Notes: generated by a model from the letters alone, not told the origin. Numbered from the stretch's first letter, positions 1 through 9,653 are shown. The stretch is 64,000 bases of DNA from Pseudarthrobacter naphthalenicus (GCF_029076445.1 NZ_JARESG010000011.1:62001-126000), one strand, 5' to 3'. A program made the numbers and translations.

Positions 1-3000
1 CGCGGCAAACCGCTCATAGCCGCCGACGTTGACTTTGATGGCGCGGTTGGCCCGTTGCAGTACGGCGAGGTGCTCGGCAGCGAGGCCGGTGCCGGCATGG
101 GGGATTTCAACCGCAGCGGTTTCCGGCGGGGTTTTGGCCGGCTCTGGCGGCGGGCCCGCTTCAGCCACCCCGGTGGTGGCCGGTCCAACTCCAGGGTCCA
201 GCCGGGCGGCGACTTCCTCAGGAGACAGCGGGCCCAGCAGCCGCAGCAGGTCCGCCACACCTTCCATGCCGCGGGCCCGGCGGTCCGGCGCAAGCCGCTG
301 GAGTTCGAGTTCGGTGGCGTCGATGACTTTCGCGTCGAGCAGCTCACGCAGTTCCACCCGCCCGAGCAGTTCATTCAGGAGGGTCGAGTCCAGTGCCAGG
401 GCTGCCGCGCGGCGTTCGGCCAGCGGCGAATCACCCTCGTACAGGAACTGGGCCACGTACCCGAACAGCAGGGACTTCGCGAACGGCGACGGCTGCTGGG
501 TGGTGGTCTCGACGATCCTCAGTTCGCGGCGCTCCACCGAGGCGGCGATGTCCTTCAGCGCCGGGAGGTCGTATACGTCCTGAAGACACTCGCGGACAGT
601 TTCCAGCACGATGGGGAACGTGGGGTATTTCCGCGCGACGTCGAGCAGCTGCGCGGAGCGCTGCCGCTGCTGCCACAACGGCTGGCGCTTGCCCGGTGTC
701 TGGCGGGGCAACAACAGGGCACGCGCCGCGCACTCCCGGAATCTAGAGGCAAACAGGGCGCTGCCACCTACTTCCGCGGTGACAATCTGCTCAAGTTCCT
801 CGGGATCGAAGAGGAACAGCTCCGCCCCGGGCGGTTCGTCCTCCATCATGGGAACGCGCAGCACGATGCCGTCATCCGCGGCCATCGCGGAGCCGTCCAG
901 GCCGTACCGCTGGTGGAGCCGCTGCCCGACGGCGAGCGCCCACGGCGCGTGCACGGGCATGCCGAACGGGCTGTGGAGAATGACCCGCCAGTCACCCAGT
1001 TCGTCGTGGAACCGTTCCACCACGAGCGTGGTGTCGCTGGGGACCACCTCGGTGGCCAGCTTCTGCTCACTCAAGTATTGGATGAGGTTGTTTGCGGCGA
1101 ACGTATCCAGCCCGCTGGCCGTACAGCGTTCGGTGGCAGGGCCGACGTCGGACGCGGAGAGCTCGCGGACGAACGCGCCCAGGGCGCGGCCCAGGTCCAC
1201 CGGCCTGCCCAGCGAGTCGCCCTTCCAGAACGGGAGCTTGCCCGGCTGCCCGAACGCGGGGGAGACCAGGACGCGGTCGTGGGTGATGTCCTCGATCTTC
1301 CAGCTCGTGGCACCGAGGGCAAAAATGTCACCCACCCGGGACTCGTAGACCATCTCTTCGTCCAGTTCGCCCACGCGGCGCCCGCCCTTGGCCGGCGAGG
1401 GAGTGGACGCCTTGCCGTCACGGGAGGGAGAGGCCGAGCCTTCAACCTCGGTGCCGATGATGTAGACGCCGAACAGCCCCCGGTCCGGGATGGTCCCGCC
1501 CGAGGTCACGGCCAGACGCTGGGCGCCCGGCCGGCCTTCGATGGTGCCCGCGTTGCGGTCCCAGATGATCCGCGGCCGCAGTTCCGCGAATTCATCGGAG
1601 GGGTAGCGGCCGGCCAACAGATCAAGAGTTGCCTCGAACGCAGAACGGGGAAGGGACGCGAAGGGAGCTGACCGCCGGACCGTGGCGAACCATTCCTCCA
1701 CGTCAATGCTGCCCAGGGCGGTGGCGGCCACGGTCTGCTGCGCCAGGATATCCAGGGGGTTTGCGGGGACAAACAGCCGCTCGATCTTTCCCTCGAGCAT
1801 CCGCTCCACGGTGATGGCGGTGTGGACCAGGTCCGCGCGGTGTTTGGGAAAGAGCACACCCTGGGAGATCTCGCCCACCTGGTGGCCGGCCCGGCCCACG
1901 CGCTGCAGCCCGCTGGCCACCGACGGCGGGGACTCCACCTGCACCACCAGGTCCACGGCGCCCATGTCGATGCCCAGCTCCAGGGAGGAAGTGGCCACAA
2001 CGCAGCGTAGGCGGCCCGACTTCAGGTCGTCCTCGATGATGGCCCGCTGATCCTTCGAAACTGACCCGTGGTGTGCGCGGGCCAGCAGGGGATCCGCCCC
2101 TGCAGTGCTGCCGGCCTGCGCCATCATGTGGGCCGGCGTGGCGGTGGACGCGGGGACAGCCGGCAGGCCGGGCCCGGCCTCACCGGCGCCCGCCGAATCC
2201 CACCCGCCGCCGGCCGTCACGAGCTGGCGTTCGGCATAGATCTCGTTGAGCCTGGCAGTAAGCCGCTCCGCAAGGCGGCGGGAATTGGCAAACACGATGG
2301 TGGACTGGTTGGCCAGTACCAGGTCAACGATTTTTTCCTCAACATGCGGCCAGATCGAGGCCTGCGGCTGCAGCCCCGAAGCCGGCCCGGAATCGAAGGC
2401 ACCGGCCGCGCCCTGAAGGTCTGACATGTCCTCCACAGGCACGGACACTGTCAGGTCCCAGGTCTTTCGCGACGGCGGCGCTACGATTTCCACCGGCGCG
2501 GAGCCGGCCAGGAACTGGGCCACGAGCTCCCGCGGTTCCACTGTTGCGGACAGGCCAATCCGCTGGGCGGGTTTGGGCAGCAGGGCGTCGAGCCGTTCCA
2601 GGGACACCGCCAGGTGGGCTCCCCGCTTGGTGCCCGCCACGGCGTGAACCTCGTCGACGATGATGGTGTCCACCTCGGTGAGGGTCTCCCTTGCCTTGGA
2701 CGTAAGCATCAGGAACAGCGATTCCGGCGTGGTGATGAGGATGTCCGGCGGGTTGCTGAGTAGCGAGCGGCGGTCAGCGGTGGTGGTGTCGCCGGACCTG
2801 ACCCCCACGGTGATGAGCGGGGCAGGCAGCGCAAGCCGCTTGGCCGTCTGGGTGATCCCGATCAGCGGCGCGCGCAGGTTCCGCTCCACGTCCACGCCGA
2901 GGGCCTTCAAGGGTGAGATGTACAGGACCCGGGTCTTGCGCTTTGGTGCCCGCTGCCGCTTCCCTTTGCCCTGCACGCCTTCGAGCCCCGGCAGCTCAAC

Positions 3001-3252
3001 GGCGGGGGCGGGAGCCGAAACGAGCAGCCGGTCCAAGGCCCAGAGGAACGCCGCGAGGGTCTTCCCCGAACCGGTGGGCGCCACCACCAGGGCATGGGAG
3101 CCGGACGAGATGGCGTTCCAGGCTCCGTCCTGGGCAGGCGTTGGCTCAGAAAAAGCGCCCAGGAACCAATCCCGGGTGGGCCTGCTGAACCGGCCCATGG
3201 AGGTGCCGGCACGGGCGTCCGGGCCCGCTGCCGGCGGCTGCTGATCCTGCAT
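1..3252 (-). CDS. lhr: Lhr-type ATP-dependent DNA helicase, N-terminal part (3' end outside window)
   Basis: Superfamily 2 large helicase-related protein, a 3'-5' DNA helicase linked to DNA repair. About 1,084 codons lie here and the frame is still open at base 1. Lhr proteins are usually 1,500 residues or more, so roughly the last third is missing. Visible motifs are Walker A (APTGSGKT, about residue 60), motif II DEVH, the Lhr-like SATV motif and, further on, the second RecA lobe with QRVGRAGHQ. I start at the ATG at 3252 (protein begins MQDQQPPAAG) because GGAGGA sits directly before it. That spacing is very short, so the in-frame ATG about 18 codons later (MGRFSRP) is an alternative. Confidence 0.93.
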   Translation of the reverse strand, partial: MQDQQPPAAGPDARAGTSMGRFSRPTRDWFLGAFSEPTPAQDGAWNAISSGSHALVVAPTGSGKTLAAFLWALDRLLVSAPAPAVELPGLEGVQGKGKRQRAPKRKTRVLYISPLKALGVDVERNLRAPLIGITQTAKRLALPAPLITVGVRSGDTTTADRRSLLSNPPDILITTPESLFLMLTSKARETLTEVDTIIVDEVHAVAGTKRGAHLAVSLERLDALLPKPAQRIGLSATVEPRELVAQFLAGSAPVEIVAPPSRKTWDLTVSVPVEDMSDLQGAAGAFDSGPASGLQPQASIWPHVEEKIVDLVLANQSTIVFANSRRLAERLTARLNEIYAERQLVTAGGGWDSAGAGEAGPGLPAVPASTATPAHMMAQAGSTAGADPLLARAHHGSVSKDQRAIIEDDLKSGRLRCVVATSSLELGIDMGAVDLVVQVESPPSVASGLQRVGRAGHQVGEISQGVLFPKHRADLVHTAITVERMLEGKIERLFVPANPLDILAQQTVAATALGSIDVEEWFATVRRSAPFASLPRSAFEATLDLLAGRYPSDEFAELRPRIIWDRNAGTIEGRPGAQRLAVTSGGTIPDRGLFGVYIIGTEVEGSASPSRDGKASTPSPAKGGRRVGELDEEMVYESRVGDIFALGATSWKIEDITHDRVLVSPAFGQPGKLPFWKGDSLGRPVDLGRALGAFVRELSASDVGPATERCTASGLDTFAANNLIQYLSEQKLATEVVPSDTTLVVERFHDELGDWRVILHSPFGMPVHAPWALAVGQRLHQRYGLDGSAMAADDGIVLRVPMMEDEPPGAELFLFDPEELEQIVTAEVGGSALFASRFRECAARALLLPRQTPGKRQPLWQQRQRSAQLLDVARKYPTFPIVLETVRECLQDVYDLPALKDIAASVERRELRIVETTTQQPSPFAKSLLFGYVAQFLYEGDSPLAERRAAALALDSTLLNELLGRVELRELLDAKVIDATELELQRLAPDRRARGMEGVADLLRLLGPLSPEEVAARLDPGVGPATTGVAEAGPPPEPAKTPPETAAVEIPHAGTGLAAEHLAVLQRANRAIKVNVGGYERFAA

Positions 3253-3308
3253 TCCTCCATCATGCCTTACCCCACCGACAGGATTGCCGGGGCCGTCCAC
3301 AGAGGCAA

Positions 3309-4808
3309 TCAACCCTTCCCCGCCGGCGGAAGATTCCGGGTGGCCGGCCCTTCGAGGAGCTGCCCGTCGCTGCCGAAACGGGAGCCGTGCAGCGGGCAGT
3401 CCCAGGACTGTTCGCTGTCATTCCAGCGCACAATTCCGCCGAGGTGGGTGCAAACGGCAGACAGCCGGCACGTGGTTCCCCCGGCTGTGGAGACTGCCAC
3501 CGGACGGGCGCCGTCGCGGTATACCTTCCCGGCGCCGTCGGGCGGTGCCGCTCCTTCAGGGCGCGTGCTGTCCGCGGCCAGGTTCCCCCAGCCGGAAGCC
3601 AGGGTGGTCGCCACCTTGGCGTTGAGGGCCACCGCGGAGTAGGCCCCGGCCGGTGAGGTGATGCGGTGATGGATGGTGTCAGCCCAAGGAATTTTGCCGC
3701 CCAGGATCTCGGCCGTGATGCCGAGGGCAACCGCCACCGAATTGGTCATGCCCCACTTGTTATAGCCGGTGCCGAAAAGGATCCTTCCCCGTCCCCGCGG
3801 CAGCTTGCCAAAGAACGGCATGAGGTTGGTGGCCTGGTAGTCCTGGGCCGACCAGGTGTGGGTGGCCGCGGCGCCGGGGAAATGTGTGCCGCCCCATTCG
3901 AGCAGGCCTGAAAGGTGGGACTTTTCGGACGCAGTCCGCCCCACGGGATGGCCGTGGCCGCCCACCAGCAGCAGACTGCGCCCGGAGGATTCGTAGTCCC
4001 GGATCGAGTGCGTCGGCTCCTCCGCGGAGAGGTACATCCCCGGCGGCGGCGTCAGCCCGGGAGGCAGCTCAAGCGCGGCGGCGTAGGAGCGCAGCGGCTT
4101 GAGTTTCGCGAAGTAGAGTCCCCGGTCCAGGACCGGGATGCCGGTGGCCAGGACAACATGCTCAGCCGTGACGTTGCCCTGCTCCGTCTGTACCGTCACC
4201 GGTCCGTGCCCGGTGACATCCCGCAGCCGGACCCCGGCAGCCACCAGGCCGCCGTGGGCGCGGACGTCCAGCACCAGGGCCTCCACAACGTCCATCGGAT
4301 TGATCTGGGCCTGATCGGTCAGCTTCAGGGCGCCCTGGATGGGGAAGGGAAGGCTGGCGTCGAGCACGTACTCCACGTCCAGGCCCGCAGTTGTTGCGGC
4401 GATGAGTTCCTCGCGGAGCCGCTCGGCCCCTTCCCCGGTGGTGGCGTAGGTGTACGCGTCCCGGCGCTGGTAGGGGAGGGCGTTCTCGTCGAGGTAGCGC
4501 AGCAGCCACGCCTGCCCCTCGCGGTTGGCATCAACGTACGCCTGGACCTGCTTTCCCGAATACTGCCGTGCTAGGGAGCCCAGGACGGTTCCCTGCAGGA
4601 GGCTGACCTTCGCCGTGGTGTTCCCTGTTGTCACAGCACCCGGGGACCGGGCTTCCAGGACCAGGACCCGATGCCCGGACCGGGCAAGCAACAAGGCGGT
4701 GGTCAGGCCCGTCAGCCCGGCGCCGGCCACGACCGTGTCATATCTGGCGCCGGGCTGGAAGGGATCGGAACTGAAGGTCTTGTCGCGGTCCAACCAGAGG
4801 GACTTCAT
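3309..4808 (-). CDS. FAD-dependent oxidoreductase with C-terminal Rieske [2Fe-2S] domain (YhfW-like)
   Basis: A DAO-type FAD oxidoreductase fused to a Rieske domain, 499 aa and full length for this architecture, presumably cytosolic. The dinucleotide-binding GxGxxG lies at residues 29-34 (AGAGLTG). The C-terminal Rieske ligands are Cys453-x-His455 and Cys471-x2-His474 (CTH and CPLH). The substrate is unknown; homologues such as Bacillus YhfW are annotated only by domain. It lies 56 bp downstream of the lhr start and is transcribed in the same direction. The ATG has no Shine-Dalgarno site. A TACACT hexamer 8 nt upstream could serve a leaderless transcript, although this spacing is less typical than in the other leaderless candidates here. 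Confidence 0.9.
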   Translation of the reverse strand: MKSLWLDRDKTFSSDPFQPGARYDTVVAGAGLTGLTTALLLARSGHRVLVLEARSPGAVTTGNTTAKVSLLQGTVLGSLARQYSGKQVQAYVDANREGQAWLLRYLDENALPYQRRDAYTYATTGEGAERLREELIAATTAGLDVEYVLDASLPFPIQGALKLTDQAQINPMDVVEALVLDVRAHGGLVAAGVRLRDVTGHGPVTVQTEQGNVTAEHVVLATGIPVLDRGLYFAKLKPLRSYAAALELPPGLTPPPGMYLSAEEPTHSIRDYESSGRSLLLVGGHGHPVGRTASEKSHLSGLLEWGGTHFPGAAATHTWSAQDYQATNLMPFFGKLPRGRGRILFGTGYNKWGMTNSVAVALGITAEILGGKIPWADTIHHRITSPAGAYSAVALNAKVATTLASGWGNLAADSTRPEGAAPPDGAGKVYRDGARPVAVSTAGGTTCRLSAVCTHLGGIVRWNDSEQSWDCPLHGSRFGSDGQLLEGPATRNLPPAGKG

Positions 4809-4887
4809 GAAAGCTAAGTGTACTTATTACCTGCGGTTACGCCCATAGGCCGCACGCAGCCGGACGCAGCCTTACGCCTCTGGAAGG

Positions 4888-5520
4888 CTACGCCGCCTGG
4901 AACGCTCCGATAGTCAGCAGTTCAATACCTGCATTGCCGCAGGCCTGCGTGGGCTGGGGCAGGAAGAGGGATGCGGTGTCCTCCGGCGGATAGATCCGGT
5001 ACCCGGCCGCGGGCGTCAGGGCACAGTCCGTGTAGTTCTCTGCGTGCGTGTACCGGAGCACGGCCTTGCCGCCCTGGCCGGGAGCCAGCAGAACCTCGGC
5101 AACAGGGGTGGACTCGTCGCGCTTGGCCGGGGCGCCGATGGGTGCGCCGTTGGCATCCGCGGTGAGGGAAACGCCCGGGTAACCCTTCAGGAGGCAGGGT
5201 TCGGTGCCGGTGTTGGTCAGCGTGAGGGTCATATAGACGCTGCCGGCAGCTCCGCCGCCGGTGGCATCGGTGGCGGCGGACAGGGTGGCTGCCTTGCAGC
5301 GGGAGGGCCCGGTGGGGCCGGTTGTGGCCAACGACGTCGGCGCCTGGGATGCGCTCGGAGCCGCCGAGGTGGGGGCGGGCTTGGCCGACTCGGTGCCGGG
5401 TGCCGTGGTCCCCTGCGACTGCGGCTGCGCCTGGCCAGAACCGCAGGCGGTGAGCATCATTGCTGCCGCGGCGACCGCCGTCGTAATTAAGAACCCTTGT
5501 GAAATGCGCTGAGACGTCAT
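4888..5520 (-). CDS. Secreted lipoprotein with DUF4232 domain
   Basis: 210-aa predicted lipoprotein. A short basic N-terminus and hydrophobic stretch end in the lipobox LTAC, with the lipidated Cys at residue 26, followed by a Pro/Ala/Ser/Thr-rich linker. The C-terminal half, from the Cys after GPSR, matches DUF4232: a beta-sandwich with a TNTGTEPC motif and paired cysteines, common in actinobacterial surface lipoproteins and of unknown role. The frame extends upstream to 5622, but I start at 5520 because only that ATG places the signal peptide at the N-terminus. It lies downstream of ycnI, separated by a strong hairpin, so it probably has its own promoter. Confidence 0.85.
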   Translation of the reverse strand: MTSQRISQGFLITTAVAAAAMMLTACGSGQAQPQSQGTTAPGTESAKPAPTSAAPSASQAPTSLATTGPTGPSRCKAATLSAATDATGGGAAGSVYMTLTLTNTGTEPCLLKGYPGVSLTADANGAPIGAPAKRDESTPVAEVLLAPGQGGKAVLRYTHAENYTDCALTPAAGYRIYPPEDTASLFLPQPTQACGNAGIELLTIGAFQAA

Positions 5521-5580
5521 GCCCCAACTTTTATTGTTGCCGTGACCGGAGTCAACGACGCCACGGTCCGGCAGGGCGAT

Positions 5581-5613
5581 TTGATGCCCGGATCGTGATG
5601 ATCCGGGCATCAA
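5581..5613 (-). terminator. Perfect 14-bp hairpin downstream of ycnI
   Basis: Arms at 5581-5594 and 5600-5613 are perfect reverse complements around a 5-nt loop. It starts 11 nt after the ycnI stop, in the gap before the DUF4232 gene. There is no U-tract, so it may act as an intrinsic terminator of the U-poor actinobacterial type or as an mRNA 3'-end stabiliser. Confidence 0.6.
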
Positions 5614-5624
5614 AACACGCAACG

Positions 5625-6377
5625 TTACGAAGCGGACTCAGCCTTGCGCTTCGAGCCACTGCGCGCCAAAGCCAGGCCACCCAACACGAGGCCACCGAGC
5701 CCGGCGGCCAGCCCTGCCCAACTGCGGGCGTCAGCATCAGTGCTGGTCACGGCGGCTGCCTGAGCAGTGCCGGCCTGAACAGTGCCGGCGTCAGCAGCGG
5801 AACCGGTGTGGCCCGCGGCATGCGCGTCCGCGGCGCCGCTGATGGTGATGGACGGTGCCGGTGCCTTCAGGGAATGCGGGTCCTGGCCGTCCTTGGCGAT
5901 CTCCGACCAGTCTGTCTGCCCCGTTTCGCAGGTCTGCAGCGTGGGGAAGTGCAGCGTGGTGCCGGCAGCGTCGGGCAGCTTCACGGACAGCACCAGGGCG
6001 TCCCGCAATTCGTGGTCCAGCGGTGCTTTGGCTGTGTAGACAATCTGGCTGGTGCGCTTGGTGATGGATGAGCCGTCGGCCAGCTTCGTGGGCTCGGCGA
6101 GCTTCTCGGTGACTTTCTCCACGGTCCAGTTGGGGTTGACCGTGGGCTGGGCGTCATTGAGTTCGGCCGGCAGCGTGATGGCCACCTTGGTGGTGGCGGA
6201 TTCGTCGCAGCCGTGCGGGATGCCGAAGGTCAGCAGGGCGTACGAGTTAGCCGCGGTTTTGTCCGGGGTTACGCCGACGTGTGCGGACGCGCCGCCGGCG
6301 GCGGTCAGGAGCAGGACGGCAGCGCCGGCAACGGCGGCGGCCGGGGTCAGGGTGTGGCGCAGGGCGGTGGTGTTCAT
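5625..6377 (-). CDS. ycnI: YcnI family copper-binding membrane-anchored protein (DUF1775)
   Basis: 250-aa exported protein with an N-terminal signal peptide ending in a cleavage site of the type GASA|H. After processing His33 would be the first residue, which is the hallmark of YcnI: Bacillus YcnI binds Cu(II) through this N-terminal histidine. The DUF1775 beta-sandwich follows (HVGVTP at its start). The C-terminus has a single transmembrane helix and a basic tail (GSKRKAESAS), so the domain sits outside the membrane. The ATG at 6377 has AAAGG about 7 nt upstream; the longer upstream frame lacks a signal-peptide start. The upstream gene on the same strand, 88 bp away, is a His-rich membrane protein, suggesting a small copper-handling unit. 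Confidence 0.9.
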   Translation of the reverse strand: MNTTALRHTLTPAAAVAGAAVLLLTAAGGASAHVGVTPDKTAANSYALLTFGIPHGCDESATTKVAITLPAELNDAQPTVNPNWTVEKVTEKLAEPTKLADGSSITKRTSQIVYTAKAPLDHELRDALVLSVKLPDAAGTTLHFPTLQTCETGQTDWSEIAKDGQDPHSLKAPAPSITISGAADAHAAGHTGSAADAGTVQAGTAQAAAVTSTDADARSWAGLAAGLGGLVLGGLALARSGSKRKAESAS

Positions 6378-6465
6378 GGGTATGCCTTTCGGACACATGC
6401 CGGTTCCAGGCATGCGGAAGTACGGGGAAGGCCCGCCACCCGGGTGAAGTCCGGTGCGGGCAGGA

Positions 6466-7080
6466 TCAGGAAAGCACGACGGCGGAAGGCGGGCCGCGTC
6501 GGCTGTCCTGCCTGAGGTTCCGCCAGGGGCGGTGGGGGAGAACCGCAGGCGTGTGGGGCACCGCCCGCGGGGTGCCGGCGTCGGGCGTTACCGCGCGGGG
6601 AAGCCGGCCGAGGGGTCTGAGCCAGGCGGCGAGGGCCCAGAGTGCGGCCTCACCTTTGGCGAGCAGGAGCGCACACGCGGCCGTGGCCAATGCGTGGACC
6701 CCGAGCATCAGGATGCTCGGGGGGCTTGCCAGGGCGTGGACATGGGCGGCGGTGTCCAGGAGGGGAATCGCCGCGGCGGAAAAGTGGTGTGCGTCCGGCG
6801 GCGGGGGACCCGCAGCCAGGGGCGTGCTGAACACCGTGAAGACTTCATGCAGGGCGAACTGTCCGGCACCCAGCAGCGCGGTGACGGCGGCTAAATTCAG
6901 CTTCAGGCGGGTGGCCGCGGTGGCCACCAAAACTGAAAGTGCCAGCACCGCCAGCAGGATGCCCGGGCCGGGGAGATCGCCGCCGCCCAGCACGTGGGCC
7001 CCGGCTGCAAGGGTGAGGGTGCCCGTGGCCAGCGACGCGGCACGCAGGAAATGAAAAGGAGCCCGGGCGTGGGTGCGCAC
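6466..7080 (-). CDS. Hypothetical integral membrane protein, His-rich loop, next to ycnI
   Basis: 204-aa hydrophobic protein with about five predicted membrane segments. The GTG at 7080 is well supported by GGGAGG with 6-nt spacing. A loop near the middle carries several histidines (DAHHF, then AAHVHAL), which could coordinate metal. I do not recognise a Pfam family with confidence. Being directly upstream of ycnI on the same strand suggests a shared role in copper uptake or homeostasis, where ycnI neighbours are more often CopC/CopD-type proteins. The C-terminus is a Pro/Arg-rich cytoplasmic-type tail. Confidence 0.75.
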   Translation of the reverse strand: MRTHARAPFHFLRAASLATGTLTLAAGAHVLGGGDLPGPGILLAVLALSVLVATAATRLKLNLAAVTALLGAGQFALHEVFTVFSTPLAAGPPPPDAHHFSAAAIPLLDTAAHVHALASPPSILMLGVHALATAACALLLAKGEAALWALAAWLRPLGRLPRAVTPDAGTPRAVPHTPAVLPHRPWRNLRQDSRRGPPSAVVLS

Positions 7081-7156
7081 TGGATCCTCCCTTATTTTGG
7101 TGCCGGAGCCTCGGCACTGCAGGTCACTGCAATGCCGCACAGCCAACGTTCAGATT

Positions 7157-8503
7157 CTACCGATTTCCGAGTGGACGGCCAGTCCGTGACGGGACGTGCA
7201 GAGGGACCACGTTGGATTGCGCCTCGGCCGCGGCGGCCGGTTCGGGGGCGGAATTCAGGAAACCCAAGGCCAGGTCCACACACTGCACGGCCACCGGCGG
7301 AACACGATAATCAGCTGCGGCCTCCACCAGCCCCAATTCGGCCAGCAATGACAACCTCTGCCGGGCCGCGAGGGCCGCGTATGCCGCGTAGGCATCTTCC
7401 AACTGGCTCTCGACCAGCTGCTGATCGTCAAACCCGGCGTCATCGGGAAAGGGCCCGGCGGGGTCCATCGCAGCCACACGGTCGAGCTGCGCCACGGGCA
7501 CCGGCTCCTCACTGGTGCCGTAGGCGAGAACAGTACTCAGCGTCTCCAATACGGGTTCCCGGTCCCAGGCATCGTCTGCATCGCTGAGGACCCGGACCAG
7601 AAGGACCACGGCGAGCATCCGACGCATATCCAGCCGGTCCTCAAGCTTGGCACTGTTCCAGGCGGCCAACGCCGGACCGGGGACTGCGCGGGTGGAACTG
7701 AGCGTGATCAGGCCGGCCCCCACCAGGGCCGTCCAGATCTCACGGAGCACCGGCACATCGAACATGGTGCTCACCTCCAAAGGTGTGTCCGCCCCGCCTC
7801 CGGGGACGTCCTGCGGATCTGGTGCCACCGTGCTCCGCGCACCGCGTTTTCCCCGGGCCTCAACCTTCACCGCGGCAGCGGCCGGCTCGATGTCCTTGAG
7901 CCGCAGCGCCCCTGTTGCCGTGACTTCCTTGCCCGTCCCCAGCCACTCCAGCAGCGCGGACGCCCGCTGGATGAGGGGCATGGTTGCGAACGCGGCGTCC
8001 TGCTCCTCGTTGCTGAGCCGGGGCACCAGGATGTCCGGAAGGTCCGGGCCCGACGCGCCGAGGCCGCTCTCCAGCAGGAGATGCAAGTCCTCATACGCCT
8101 CTTCACTGCCGCTCCAGCGGCCAGTCTCCTTGAGGAAGTGGGCGAAAGAGTGCAGGGCGAAGTAGAAGTCCACCAGGGCGTCTTCGGCTTCCGCCGGGTC
8201 CAGGGACATCATGACTGATCCGACGGCGGGCTCAACGCTGTCGGCGGGAATTTCCGTGGCGGAGCTCGAATCGCTGATGGCGTGCTGCGCCGTGAGGAAG
8301 AGTTTGACCAGTTCAAGGCATTCGAAGGCATCAGCCGGATCGGGGGACTCAGTCCCGTGCCACTGAATGAACTCAAGAGCCATCGAATCAACGGACCGAT
8401 GGTTCAGGACCAGCTGCAGGGGCATCTTGGGGGCTTGGGGTACTGCCTTGAGGTGCCGCTGGTTCTTGCTTTTGGTCTTGGACCTGCTGGTTTTCTTCGC
8501 CAA
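7157..8503 (-). CDS. Conserved hypothetical protein, soluble, 448 aa
   Basis: No recognised domain. The N-terminus is strongly basic (AKKTSRSKTKSK), followed by a largely helical, acidic protein without signal peptide or membrane segment. The TTG at 8503 is chosen because GGAGG lies 7 nt upstream; the same frame remains open to 8596, where it would overlap the end of the nitronate monooxygenase gene, without an SD site there. It follows that gene on the same strand by about 70 bp and is probably cotranscribed. The composition is rich in Ala, Leu, Asp and Glu, with internal helices containing FYFALHSFAHFLKETG-like segments. Confidence 0.75.
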   Translation of the reverse strand: MAKKTSRSKTKSKNQRHLKAVPQAPKMPLQLVLNHRSVDSMALEFIQWHGTESPDPADAFECLELVKLFLTAQHAISDSSSATEIPADSVEPAVGSVMMSLDPAEAEDALVDFYFALHSFAHFLKETGRWSGSEEAYEDLHLLLESGLGASGPDLPDILVPRLSNEEQDAAFATMPLIQRASALLEWLGTGKEVTATGALRLKDIEPAAAAVKVEARGKRGARSTVAPDPQDVPGGGADTPLEVSTMFDVPVLREIWTALVGAGLITLSSTRAVPGPALAAWNSAKLEDRLDMRRMLAVVLLVRVLSDADDAWDREPVLETLSTVLAYGTSEEPVPVAQLDRVAAMDPAGPFPDDAGFDDQQLVESQLEDAYAAYAALAARQRLSLLAELGLVEAAADYRVPPVAVQCVDLALGFLNSAPEPAAAAEAQSNVVPLHVPSRTGRPLGNR

Positions 8504-8573
8504 GGATTTGCCTCCGGTCGCGGGGGAGGGTCCCCCTTTGGTGGTTCGCGGGCCCTCCGCGCGTATATCGAGC

Positions 8574-9653
8574 TTACAAAACAGGGCTGCCGGCAAGAAG
8601 TTCGGCCAGGACGTCCGCGGCGGAGTCGTGGCGGATCAGCGGCGCGCCCTGGCCGGCCCACAGCGACATCAACTCGGTGTTTCCCTGAGCCGCCGCTTGG
8701 GGCCGGAACCTGCCGGTGAGCCAGTTCTGGACGGGGAAGGGGGCGGTCTCCGTGGCCTCGGAGAGTTCGCGGATGATGCGGTTAGGGATTCCGCGGGCCA
8801 GCCGTCCGCTGAGGACCCGTGTCAGCACAGTTTCGCCGGCGGCCGGGCTGTGCAGGATCTCGCGGTACGCCGGCACCGCAGCGGACTCACGGGTGGCCAG
8901 GAATGCCGAGCCCACCTGCACCCCCTCGGCACCGAGGGCCCGGGCGGCTGAGTAGCCACGGCGGTCCACAATGCCGCCGGCCGCGATTACCGGAATCTTG
9001 ATGGCGTCCGCAACCTGCGGGACCAGGGCGAACGTGCCGATCAGCGACTCCTCCGCCGGTTTGAGGAACGAGACCCGGTGGCCGCCGGATTCCATTCCGC
9101 TGGCCACGACGGCATCCACACCGCCTGCCTCCAGCGCTACGGCTTCGGCCACGGTGGTGGCAGTGCCCACCAGGAGGATTCCCCGCCTGTGGGCTTCCTC
9201 CACAAGGTCCGGTGCGGGCACCCCAAAGACAAAACTGACGACGGCGGGAGCTGCCTCCAGGGTGGCGGCCACCTGCTCGTCGTAATCAGGCATGTAGCGG
9301 TCCGGCATGTCCGGAAGGGGCAGCCCAACTTCTTCGAAGTAGGGCCTCAGGGCTTCAACGTAGTTGCTGAAGTCCTGTGGAGGGAGCGAGGCCGCTTCGT
9401 CTCCGGTGGGGATCCAAATGTTGAGTGCAAAGGGTTTCGCCGTCGTCTCCCGCAGCCGCGCCGCGGTGGGGCGGATGGCGTCGGCAGTGAAGCCGTACAG
9501 GCCGTAGGAACCCAGCCCGCCGCCGTCGCTCACTGCTGCAGTCAGTTCCACGGAGGACACTCCGCCGAAGGGTCCCAGAACCACCGGAACTTCGATGCCA
9601 AACAGTTCGGTGAGGCGGTTCCGGTGGGTGGGGGTGCGGTGCTCCGGCGTCAT
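8574..9653 (-). CDS. Nitronate monooxygenase / 2-nitropropane dioxygenase family FMN enzyme
   Basis: 359-aa TIM-barrel flavoprotein of the nitronate monooxygenase (NPD) family, which oxidises alkyl nitronates such as propionate-3-nitronate; some relatives are FabK-like enoyl reductases. Seen in sequence: an N-terminal LFGIEVPVVLGPFGG start, the SGMESGGHR segment whose His corresponds to the catalytic base region, and the FMN-phosphate loop AGGIVDRRG followed by GAEGVQVGSAFLATRES. The ATG at 9653 has AGGAG 5 nt upstream. The substrate cannot be decided from sequence. The next gene on the strand is a hypothetical protein. Confidence 0.87.
   Translation of the reverse strand: MTPEHRTPTHRNRLTELFGIEVPVVLGPFGGVSSVELTAAVSDGGGLGSYGLYGFTADAIRPTAARLRETTAKPFALNIWIPTGDEAASLPPQDFSNYVEALRPYFEEVGLPLPDMPDRYMPDYDEQVAATLEAAPAVVSFVFGVPAPDLVEEAHRRGILLVGTATTVAEAVALEAGGVDAVVASGMESGGHRVSFLKPAEESLIGTFALVPQVADAIKIPVIAAGGIVDRRGYSAARALGAEGVQVGSAFLATRESAAVPAYREILHSPAAGETVLTRVLSGRLARGIPNRIIRELSEATETAPFPVQNWLTGRFRPQAAAQGNTELMSLWAGQGAPLIRHDSAADVLAELLAGSPVL

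Noticed and set aside
55..1671. A 538-aa open frame on the plus strand
   Set aside because: Antisense shadow of lhr, whose helicase motifs are unmistakable on the minus strand.
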